A DNA stretch of 7,132 bases from CBDTYW01 sp965364735 (GTDB lineage: Bacteria; Actinomycetota; Nitriliruptoria; Nitriliruptorales; Nitriliruptoraceae), in NCBI GenBank assembly GCA_965364735.1, contig CBDTYW010000196.1:1-7132 (forward strand). Reading direction: 5' to 3'. Both the position numbers and the translations under genes were made by a program. The notes below the pieces were generated by a model, which made no database searches, was not told the DNA's origin, and worked only from the letters and a program-made list of their open reading frames with translations. Shown piece by piece: positions 1 to 7,132 of this stretch; position 1 is the stretch's first letter; every line of letters starts with the position of its first letter.

Positions 1-182
1 CCAGCCGCGACGCCGATCACGCCGAAGAGCAGCGAGACGGGGAAGCGGGCGCGACGGGCCGTCGAGAGCATCAGCATCATCAGCGCGGCGACGGAGAGGA
101 AGAGCTCCGGCGCGAACGCGGACCATGCGACCTCGGCCTCGAAGCCGGGCACGGGCGCGATCTGGGCGAGCAGGCTGGTCAT
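1..182 (-). CDS. nuoN: NADH-quinone oxidoreductase subunit N, 5' part only
   Basis: This is the first 60 codons of a gene that runs off the left edge. The readable protein begins MTSLLAQIAPVPGFEAEV and continues WSAFAPELFLSVAALMMLML, a first membrane helix at about residues 26-41. A basic turn (RRAR, about 43-46) and the start of a second helix follow. Position directly after nuoM in a complete G-H-I-J-K-L-M order identifies it. Within 60 residues, only the hydrophobic N-terminus with an APE-L segment before the first helix supports NuoN directly. NuoN is the antiporter-like subunit nearest the NuoK/NuoJ end of the membrane arm and is thought to carry one of the proton channels. The ATG start overlaps the nuoM stop (ATGA, 4 nt), and a G-rich GGGGGTG stretch lies just upstream. 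The diagnostic lysines and glutamate lie outside the window. Confidence 0.9.
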   Translation of the reverse strand, partial: MTSLLAQIAPVPGFEAEVAWSAFAPELFLSVAALMMLMLSTARRARFPVSLLFGVIGVAA

Positions 183-1738
183 CGGACACCCCCGGCGTCG
201 AAGCCGACGGTCACGCCGGCAGCGGCCACGTCGTCACCGGCGACCACGCCGGTCTCCATCTCGACGAGCACCCGCTCGACGGACGGCTCGATGCGGTCGA
301 AGAGCGGCTTCGGGTAGATGCCGATCCCGATGATGAGCACCAGGAGCGGGACGATCACGCCGATCTCGATGGGCTTGAGGTCCGACGTGTTCTGGTTCTC
401 GGCGCCTTCGAGCGGGCCGTGGAAGATCCGCTGATAGGCCCAGAGCAGGTAGAGCGCCGCGAGCACCGCACCGAAGGACGCGAGGACGGCGGCGAGCCGG
501 TGGTTCTGGAAGGTGCCCAGCAGGATCGGGAACTCGCCGACGAACCCGTTGAGGCCGGGCAGCGCGAGCGACGACATCGACACGATCAGGAAGAAGCCGG
601 CGAGGATCGGCGTCTGCTTCTGCAGGCCGCCGAAGGCCGCGATCATGCGGGTGTGCCGACGCTCGTACAGGAAGCCGATCAGCAGGAACAGCGCGCCGGT
701 CGAGAGCCCGTGGTTGACCATCTGGATGACCGAGGCCGAAGCGGACGTGAGGTTCAGCGCGAAGATCCCGAGGACGATGAAGCCCATGTGGCTCACCGAC
801 GAGTAGGCGACGAGCTTCTTGACGTCCTTCTGGATCAAGGCGACGACCGCGCCGTACAGGATGCCGATGACCGACAGGGTCAGGACCCACGGGACGGCGT
901 CCTGGGTGGCCTGCGGGAAGAGCGGCAGGGAGTAGCGCAGCATCCCGAAGGTGCCCATCTTCAGCAGGACCGCGGCGAGGATGACCGAGCCCGCCGTCGG
1001 TGCCTCGGTGTGCGCGTCTGGCAGCCAGGTGTGCACCGGGAAGACCGGGACCTTGACCGCGAAGGCGAGCAGGAAGGCGAGGAAGCAGACGGTCTGCGCG
1101 GTCGAGGAGATCTCGACCTGCGAGATCGCGAAGTAGCTGAAGCTCAGGCTGCCGTCCGCGGTGACCGCGCCGGTCTGCACGTAGAGGTAGAGCAGCGCAC
1201 CCAGCATGAGCAGGCCGCCGAGCAGCGTGTAGATGAAGAACTTCGTCGCGGCGTAGCGACGGTTCTTGCCGCCCCAGATCCCGATGATCAAGTACATCGG
1301 GACGAGCGAGAACTCGAAGAACACGTAGAAGAGCAGCAGGTCGGTGGCGAGGAAGACGCCGATGACCGCGGCCTCGAGCAGGAGGAACGCGGCGAAGTAG
1401 CCGACGTAACGTTCCTTCTGGTTCCACGAGGCGAGGATGATCAGCGGCATCAGGAACGTCGTCAGCAGCACCAGCAGCAGGCTGATCCCGTCGACGGCGA
1501 AGTCGAAGCTCGCGCCGAGCGACTCGATCCAGACGTAGTGCTCGACAAGCTGGAAGTCGCCGTTGCCTGTCTGGAAGCGTGCGAGCACGACCAGCGATGC
1601 GGCGAACGTCGCGAGGCTGAAGGCCAGCGCGACGTTGCGCGAGGTCTCGCGCGACGGGGCGCCGAGCAGAGCCGGGACGCCGCCGACGGCGAGCGCTCCG
1701 ACGAGCGGCAGGAGGATGAGGAAGGCGAGGATGTCCAT
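179..1738 (-). CDS. nuoM: NADH-quinone oxidoreductase subunit M (antiporter-like proton channel)
   Basis: A 519-residue polytopic membrane protein, close to the usual ~500 for NuoM. It belongs to the Mrp-antiporter-related family and forms one of the proton-translocating modules of the complex I membrane arm. Family landmarks are visible: Glu142 in FFEFSLVPMYL, Lys229 in FAVKVPVFPVHTWLPDAH followed by TEAPTAGSV, Lys260 in LLKMGTFGMLRY, His343 in VNHGLSTGALF, and Glu402 in NGFVGEFPIL. By family comparison these match the channel residues Glu144, Lys234, Lys265 and Glu407 of the E. coli protein. The ATG at 1738 gives MDILAFLILLPLVGAL, a normal first helix, and lies 2 nt after the nuoL stop. The frame stays open a further 58 codons upstream, but that stretch is arginine-rich and lies inside nuoL. 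A weak SD-like AGGCGGT sits 6 nt before the start. The tail after about residue 480 is poorly conserved. Confidence 0.97.
   Translation of the reverse strand: MDILAFLILLPLVGALAVGGVPALLGAPSRETSRNVALAFSLATFAASLVVLARFQTGNGDFQLVEHYVWIESLGASFDFAVDGISLLLVLLTTFLMPLIILASWNQKERYVGYFAAFLLLEAAVIGVFLATDLLLFYVFFEFSLVPMYLIIGIWGGKNRRYAATKFFIYTLLGGLLMLGALLYLYVQTGAVTADGSLSFSYFAISQVEISSTAQTVCFLAFLLAFAVKVPVFPVHTWLPDAHTEAPTAGSVILAAVLLKMGTFGMLRYSLPLFPQATQDAVPWVLTLSVIGILYGAVVALIQKDVKKLVAYSSVSHMGFIVLGIFALNLTSASASVIQMVNHGLSTGALFLLIGFLYERRHTRMIAAFGGLQKQTPILAGFFLIVSMSSLALPGLNGFVGEFPILLGTFQNHRLAAVLASFGAVLAALYLLWAYQRIFHGPLEGAENQNTSDLKPIEIGVIVPLLVLIIGIGIYPKPLFDRIEPSVERVLVEMETGVVAGDDVAAAGVTVGFDAGGVR
187..193 (-). promoter_or_regulatory. 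nuoN ribosome binding site inside the nuoM end
   Basis: GGGGGTG precedes the nuoN ATG by 4-6 nt depending on register. It is purine-rich but not a clean SD match. It encodes the Gly-Gly-Val just before the NuoM C-terminal Arg, in an ATGA overlap. Confidence 0.5.
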
Positions 1739-1740
1739 GC

Positions 1741-3708
<1,968 letters not shown>

Positions 3709-3714
3709 GAGATG

Positions 3715-3720
3715 CCCCTC
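3715..3720 (-). promoter_or_regulatory. nuoL ribosome binding site overlapping the nuoK stop
   Basis: GAGGGG begins inside the nuoK TGA stop and lies 6 nt before the GTG at 3708. The same spacing as at the other junctions favours this GTG over the ATG at 3651. The ATG has GGGGAGGT upstream but at a longer 10 nt spacing. Confidence 0.65.
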
Positions 3721-4018
3721 ACCACTTCAGCAGTTGGAGTTCATCGACGTCGAGTGAGCCACGTCGGAAGAACAGGTTGACGACGAGCGCGAGGCCGACG
3801 ACGACCTCCGCAGCTGCGACGACGATCACGAAGAACACGAACACCTGGCCGTCGGCGTTGCCCCACATGCGTGCGGCAGCGGCGAGGGTCAGGTTCACGC
3901 TGTTGAGCATCAGCTCGACGCACATGAAGAGCACGATGAGGTTGCGGCGCACGAGGACGCCGGCCAGCCCGATCGAGAACATGATCGCGGAGACGATGAA
4001 GTAGTAGCCGATGGCCAT
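3719..4018 (-). CDS. nuoK: NADH-quinone oxidoreductase subunit K
   Basis: A 99-residue protein with three membrane helices (about 3-23, 27-48 and 57-84), the normal length for NuoK (ND4L family). It sits between NuoJ and NuoN and forms part of the chain of buried charged residues that couples quinone chemistry to proton movement. The two family glutamates are present: Glu35 in LFMCVELMLNSVNL and Glu71 in VVAAAEVVVGLAL. They match Glu36 and Glu72 of the E. coli protein. The Arg24-Arg25 pair in the first loop is also typical. The short tail after residue 85 (RRGSLDVDELQLLKW) is polar. The ATG shares one base with the nuoJ stop (TGATG), and a strong GGGGAGGT lies 6 nt upstream. The start is unambiguous. 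Confidence 0.97.
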   Translation of the reverse strand: MAIGYYFIVSAIMFSIGLAGVLVRRNLIVLFMCVELMLNSVNLTLAAAARMWGNADGQVFVFFVIVVAAAEVVVGLALVVNLFFRRGSLDVDELQLLKW

Positions 4019-4815
4019 CAGGCGACCTCCCCGTCGGTTCCGGCGGTGTCGGGCGCGACGTCCGTGGACGCGGACTCCCCGACCTGGCTCCCGAGGCTCG
4101 CCGCGACCTCGGCTCCGGCCAAGGGGGCGATCTCGGGATCGTCGTCGAGACGGTGGCCGACCGGCAACGCGATCTCGTCCTCCTCGACCGGGTCGTCATG
4201 ACGACGGCCCAGCACGAGCGCCCCGATCGTCGCGACCGTCAGCAGGAGCGCCGAGGCCTCGAAGGGGAAGGTGAAGCGCGTGAAGAGCCGTGCCCCGACG
4301 ACGCCGACCGAGCCGTTCTCGTCAGCTGCGTTCACCGTCGCGAGACCCACGCAGCGGGTGACGTCCGGGTCGACCACGGTCACGGCCGGCGCGAGGTCGC
4401 CGCAGAGCGAGGCGTCGGTCGTGAATCGACCGACGAACGTGGTCATGAGCATCCCGGCGAGCACGATCGCGGCGAGGGCGGCGACGCCCTGCTGGACGCG
4501 GTTGCCCTGGGTCAGGAGCAGGTCGTCGCGGTCGACGCCGAGGAGCATGATCACGAAGAGGAACAAGATCATGATCGCGCCGGCGTAGACGATGATCTGC
4601 ACGATCGACAGGAACGACGACTCGAGCGCCAGGTACATCCCCGAGATCGCGAAGAAGTTCACGACGAGCAGCAGCGCCGCGTGCACGACGTTGCGGCTGG
4701 TGACCATGGCGATGCCGGCACCGATGCCGATCACGGCGAGGATCCAGAACAGCACGACCTCGGCGGTCGCGCTGGGCGCGGCCACGTCGGCGGCTTGGGC
4801 GAGCAGGAGCGTCAC
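4018..4815 (-). CDS. nuoJ: NADH-quinone oxidoreductase subunit J
   Basis: A 265-residue protein, much longer than a typical NuoJ of roughly 165-185. NuoJ (ND6 family) is a membrane subunit next to NuoH and NuoK; its third helix undergoes rearrangement during coupling. Five helices can be read at about residues 19-37, 43-62, 68-93, 108-129 and 184-204. The family signature is QIIVYAGAIMILFLFVIMLL at 73-92. The extra length comes from two places: a long loop between helices 4 and 5 (about 130-183, with Cys138 and Cys155), and a 60-residue acidic, Ala/Asp/Glu-rich C-terminal tail (about 205-265). Known NuoJ topology would put the loop outside and the tail in the cytoplasm; this is inferred here. 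The start is GTG, overlapping the nuoI stop as GTGA, with GGAGGT 6 nt upstream. The stop shares one base with the nuoK ATG. Confidence 0.95.
   Translation of the reverse strand: MTLLLAQAADVAAPSATAEVVLFWILAVIGIGAGIAMVTSRNVVHAALLLVVNFFAISGMYLALESSFLSIVQIIVYAGAIMILFLFVIMLLGVDRDDLLLTQGNRVQQGVAALAAIVLAGMLMTTFVGRFTTDASLCGDLAPAVTVVDPDVTRCVGLATVNAADENGSVGVVGARLFTRFTFPFEASALLLTVATIGALVLGRRHDDPVEEDEIALPVGHRLDDDPEIAPLAGAEVAASLGSQVGESASTDVAPDTAGTDGEVA
4025..4032 (-). promoter_or_regulatory. nuoK ribosome binding site inside the nuoJ end
   Basis: GGGGAGGT lies 6 nt before the nuoK ATG and encodes Gly-Glu-Val in the NuoJ C-terminus (GEVA). The junction is TGATG. Confidence 0.85.
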
Positions 4816-5597
4816 GGTGCGACCTCCGGGTCACGCGGGCCACCGACCTCGGCCTCGCCCTGCGGCGAACCGGCGGGTGAGGACTGCATCGGCGCCATGG
4901 CCTGGGCGGGGACGACGGGGAGCGGCTGCATCTCGCGCAGCGCCGTGGCGGCGTCCGGGATGACCTTCGAGGCGAGCGACGAGGGACGTGCGGACGCCGA
5001 CTTGATCTCCGAGGAGTGCAGGCCCGGGGGCGTGACGGCGAGACCGCCGTAGTAGTTGGTACCTCGGGCACGGACGTCGGCGTCGGGCTGCGGGGTGGCG
5101 GGGGCGCCTGCCGCGAGCGGGGCGAGCAGCTGCTCCTTGGTGTAGATCAGCCCCTCGCGGGTGTCGGTGCTGAGCTCGTACTCCGAGGTCATCGTGAGCG
5201 CCCGGGTGGGGCAGGCCTCGATGCAGAGCCCGCAGAGGATGCAGCGGTTGTAGTTGATCTGGTAGTCGACGGCGAAGCGCTCACCCGGGGAGAAGCGCTC
5301 CTCGAGGGTGTTCATCTCGCCCTGGACGTAGATGGCGTCCGCGGGACAGGCCCACGCGCACAGCTCGCAGCCGATGCAGCGCTCGAGGCCGTCCTCGTAG
5401 CGGTTGAGCTGGTGACGTCCGTGGAAGCGGTCGGCCGGCGGCCGGGGCTTCTCGGGGTACTGGTGGGTGACGGGCGGCTTGACCATCGTGCGCAGCGGCA
5501 CGGAGAACCCGCGTCCGAGCACGGTGAACCGCAGCCAGGCTGCGATGAGCACCAGCACGACCACGAAGGTCAGCAGGGATCCGACCTGAGACGGCAT
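4812..5597 (-). CDS. nuoI: NADH-quinone oxidoreductase subunit I, 2x[4Fe-4S] ferredoxin-like
   Basis: A 261-residue iron-sulfur subunit. It carries the two tetranuclear clusters (N6a, N6b) that pass electrons from NuoG toward NuoB and the quinone site. Both binding motifs are intact: Cys74, 77, 80 and 84 in CIGCELCAWACP, and Cys119, 122, 125 and 129 in CILCGLCIEACP. As in other two-cluster ferredoxins, the fourth cysteine of each motif likely binds the other cluster. The segment HGRHQLNRYEDGLERCIGC and the stretch RFSPGERF...YQINYNRC match actinobacterial NuoI as I recall it. Two things are unusual. A strongly hydrophobic N-terminal segment (about 8-23) looks like a membrane anchor, whereas many NuoI have only an amphipathic helix. 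A Pro/Ala/Ser-rich tail from about 160 makes the protein longer than the usual 160-215. The ATG overlaps the nuoH stop by one base, and GAGGAGGT lies 6 nt upstream. Confidence 0.97.
   Translation of the reverse strand: MPSQVGSLLTFVVVLVLIAAWLRFTVLGRGFSVPLRTMVKPPVTHQYPEKPRPPADRFHGRHQLNRYEDGLERCIGCELCAWACPADAIYVQGEMNTLEERFSPGERFAVDYQINYNRCILCGLCIEACPTRALTMTSEYELSTDTREGLIYTKEQLLAPLAAGAPATPQPDADVRARGTNYYGGLAVTPPGLHSSEIKSASARPSSLASKVIPDAATALREMQPLPVVPAQAMAPMQSSPAGSPQGEAEVGGPRDPEVAP
4822..4827 (-). promoter_or_regulatory. nuoJ ribosome binding site inside the nuoI end
   Basis: GGAGGT lies 6 nt before the nuoJ GTG and encodes the Glu-Val of the NuoI C-terminus (EVAP). It supports the GTG at 4815 as the true start, even though this adds a short leader before helix 1. 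Confidence 0.85.
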
Positions 5598-6796
5598 CAG
5601 CCGACCTCCTCGAGCTCGGGGGCCGACCGCGTGCTCCGCGGTGGCAGATCCTCGTCTTCGTCCTCACCCGCGAGGTACGGGGCGAAGACGTAGAGGAGCG
5701 CGGCGAGCGTGAGCCCGCCGCCGACGACGTACAGCCGGGCATCGTCGGCCTGATCGAACAGTACGACGAAGGTCGCGGTGACCATGACCCAGACCAGACC
5801 AGCCGGGATCAGGACCTTCCAGCCGATGTTCATGAGCTTGTCGTAGCGCATCCGGGGAAGCGCGCCACGCAGCAGGATGAAGACGAACAGGAAGCCCATG
5901 ACCTTGAGCAGGAACCAGATGAACGGGAAGACCCAGCCGACGTAGAGCCCGCCGACGGTCTCGAAGAAGATCGGGCCGGAGGGTCCGCCGAAGAACATCG
6001 TGACGGCCACGGCCGAGACGATGATGACGTTCATGAACTCCGCGAGGAAGAACAGCATGAACCGGGCGCCGGAGTACTCGGTGTTGAACCCGCCGACGAG
6101 CTCGCCCTCGGCCTCGGGGAGGTCGAACGGGGGACGCTGAGTCTCGGCGACCATCCCGACGAAGAAGATGATGAAGGACGGGAACAGCGGCACGACGAAC
6201 CAGTTCGGCACGCCCGCGGCGAGGATCGACTCACCGGCCTGGATCGCGACGATCTCGGAGACCTTGAGCGTGCCGGCGTAGATGAACACCGCGGCGACCG
6301 CGAGGCCCTGCGCGATCTCGTAGCTGATCATCTGCGCGGAGGAACGGACCGCACCGAGCAGCGGGTACGGCGAGTTCGACGCCCAGCCGGCGAGCACGAT
6401 CCCGTAGACGTTGATCGAGCCCATCGCCAGGAACCACAGGATGCCGATGTTGAGGTCGGCGATCTGGAGGTTGAACGTCTCGCCCCAGAGGTTGACCTCG
6501 CCGCCGATCGGGACGATGGCGAACGACAGCAGCGCGACCACGACCGAGATGGCCGGCGCGAGCGTGAAGACGAACTTCGACACCATGCCCGGCGTGACGT
6601 CTTCCTTGAAGAACATCTTCACGCCGTCGACCACCGACTGCATGGTCCCGAAGGGACCGACACGGTTCGGGCCGACGCGGGACTGCATGCGCGCGACGAT
6701 GCGGCGCTCACCCCAGATCAGGAACGCCGTCGACGTCAGGAAGAAGCCGAACACGACGAGGACGCGGAAGAGGTGAACCCAGATGGGGTAGCTCAC
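5597..6796 (-). CDS. nuoH: NADH-quinone oxidoreductase subunit H (quinone-chamber subunit)
   Basis: A 399-residue membrane protein of the ND1 family. With NuoB and NuoD it forms the quinone-binding chamber and is the entry to the proton-coupling chain. Diagnostic segments are ERRIVARM then RVGPNRVGPFG at 29-50, and AETQRPPFDLPEAEGELV at 217-234, continuing GGFNTEYSGARF. The second segment is the acidic loop facing the quinone. RMRYDKLMNIGWKVLIP at 315-331 is also typical. Nine hydrophobic helices can be read (about 8-28, 72-97, 114-138, 158-182, 199-216, 244-270, 283-310, 326-346, 355-375). The core family has eight, so the last is extra. It is followed by a cytoplasmic or external tail with an acidic run (EDEDED, 378-383). 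The GTG start overlaps the nuoG stop as GTGA, and AGGAGGT lies 6 nt upstream. The N-terminus MSYPIWVHLFRVLVV leads straight into helix 1, which supports the start. Confidence 0.97.
   Translation of the reverse strand: MSYPIWVHLFRVLVVFGFFLTSTAFLIWGERRIVARMQSRVGPNRVGPFGTMQSVVDGVKMFFKEDVTPGMVSKFVFTLAPAISVVVALLSFAIVPIGGEVNLWGETFNLQIADLNIGILWFLAMGSINVYGIVLAGWASNSPYPLLGAVRSSAQMISYEIAQGLAVAAVFIYAGTLKVSEIVAIQAGESILAAGVPNWFVVPLFPSFIIFFVGMVAETQRPPFDLPEAEGELVGGFNTEYSGARFMLFFLAEFMNVIIVSAVAVTMFFGGPSGPIFFETVGGLYVGWVFPFIWFLLKVMGFLFVFILLRGALPRMRYDKLMNIGWKVLIPAGLVWVMVTATFVVLFDQADDARLYVVGGGLTLAALLYVFAPYLAGEDEDEDLPPRSTRSAPELEEVG
5604..5611 (-). promoter_or_regulatory. nuoI ribosome binding site inside the nuoH end
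   Basis: GAGGAGGT lies 6 nt before the nuoI ATG and encodes the Glu-Glu-Val near the NuoH C-terminus. It is a strong site in a TGATG stop/start junction, consistent with re-initiating ribosomes. Confidence 0.85.
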
Positions 6797-7132
6797 GCCG
6801 TCACCTCCTGCTCGATCGACATCTTGGCGATGGTCACACGGACGTGGCCCTCACCGTTGGACGCGAAGCGGTTCGTCGCGGAGCCGGTCAGGTTGCTGGG
6901 CAGCCAGACCGTCCCGGCGAGCTGGTCGTCGCCGACCACCGCGGTCGCGACGATCGTGAGCTCACCCGACGTCACCGTCACGGTGTCACCGTCGGCGAGG
7001 CCGAGCCCTGCAGCGTCGTCGGAGTGCAGCGCGACCTCGGCGACCGGGGCGGTCGCCATGAGGTGCTCCGCGCCGGAGAGCATCGGGTCGTTGCCGAGCA
7101 GCACCGGCGAGGAGACGAGCGCGAGCCCCTCC
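6793..7132 (-). CDS. nuoG: NADH-quinone oxidoreductase subunit G, 3' part only
   Basis: The last 112 codons of a gene that enters from the right edge. The frame is open to the window boundary, so the GTG at 7104 is internal and not a start. NuoG is the large peripheral-arm subunit with ferredoxin-like clusters at its N-terminus and a molybdopterin-oxidoreductase-like body that no longer has catalytic cofactor in complex I. The visible part looks like the C-terminal molybdopterin-dinucleotide-binding-like beta domain: VALHSDDAAGLGLADGDTV, then a TVWLPSNLTGSATNRFAS turn, then a short tail ending EQEVTA. GNDPMLSGAEHL before it fits the link into that domain. No cluster-binding cysteines fall inside the window, as expected. 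Identity rests on this domain plus position immediately before nuoH. The stop overlaps the nuoH GTG by 4 nt. Confidence 0.9.
   Translation of the reverse strand, partial: EGLALVSSPVLLGNDPMLSGAEHLMATAPVAEVALHSDDAAGLGLADGDTVTVTSGELTIVATAVVGDDQLAGTVWLPSNLTGSATNRFASNGEGHVRVTIAKMSIEQEVTA
6803..6809 (-). promoter_or_regulatory. nuoH ribosome binding site inside the nuoG end
   Basis: AGGAGGT, a near-perfect anti-SD match, sits 6 nt before the nuoH GTG. It encodes part of the Gln-Glu-Val near the NuoG C-terminus. It decides the GTG start and supports translational coupling through the GTGA overlap. Confidence 0.85.

Noticed and set aside
4153..5693. Plus-strand open frames opposite nuoJ and nuoI (4153-5052 and 5016-5693).
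   Set aside because: They are antisense shadows with no domain signature and run across the boundaries of well-supported genes.
7102..7104. GTG at 7104 as the start of a small separate gene of 103 codons.
   Set aside because: The frame is open upstream to the window edge, and the sequence is the C-terminal domain of NuoG, so the GTG is an internal valine.

Overview
This window is a piece of a bacterial respiratory complex I (type I NADH:quinone oxidoreductase, nuo) operon. Every gene lies on the minus strand, so the operon reads from right to left. Transcription order is nuoG (3' end only), nuoH, nuoI, nuoJ, nuoK, nuoL, nuoM and nuoN (5' end only), the standard order of a 14-gene nuoA-N cluster. 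The DNA is GC-rich, with strong G/C third positions and frequent GTG starts. The NuoI core (CIGCELCAWACPADAIYV, RFSPGERF, YELSTDTREGLIY) and the long tails on NuoH, NuoI and NuoJ resemble actinobacterial complex I. I infer a member of Actinomycetota, but cannot name a genus or class with confidence.

Layout: 7132-6793 is the end of nuoG (peripheral arm, C-terminal molybdopterin-binding-like domain). 6796-5597 is nuoH (quinone-chamber subunit). 5597-4812 is nuoI (two 4Fe-4S clusters linking the peripheral arm to the quinone site). 4815-4018 is nuoJ and 4018-3719 is nuoK (small membrane subunits). 3708-1741 is nuoL and 1738-179 is nuoM (antiporter-like proton-channel subunits). 182-1 is the start of nuoN (third antiporter-like subunit). 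Electrons from NADH would pass through NuoG and NuoI to quinone at the NuoH/NuoB/NuoD site. The resulting changes would be relayed through H, J and K to L, M and N, which move protons.

The genes are packed without usable intergenic space. Three junctions overlap by 4 nt (GTGA, GTGA, ATGA), two overlap by 1 nt (TGATG), and two have gaps of 10 and 2 nt. No promoter, terminator, RNA gene, repeat, mobile element or CRISPR array is visible, and no stretch longer than 10 bases is non-coding. Expression must come from a promoter upstream of the window, with translation coupled from gene to gene.

I found no new system here. The points worth a second look are small. Four junctions have a Shine-Dalgarno (SD) site at an identical distance inside the upstream gene, which forces an E-V C-terminus on four unrelated proteins. 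NuoJ, NuoL and NuoN share a near-identical N-terminal leader. NuoJ has a two-cysteine outward loop. NuoI, NuoJ, NuoH and NuoM carry tails beyond the conserved cores.
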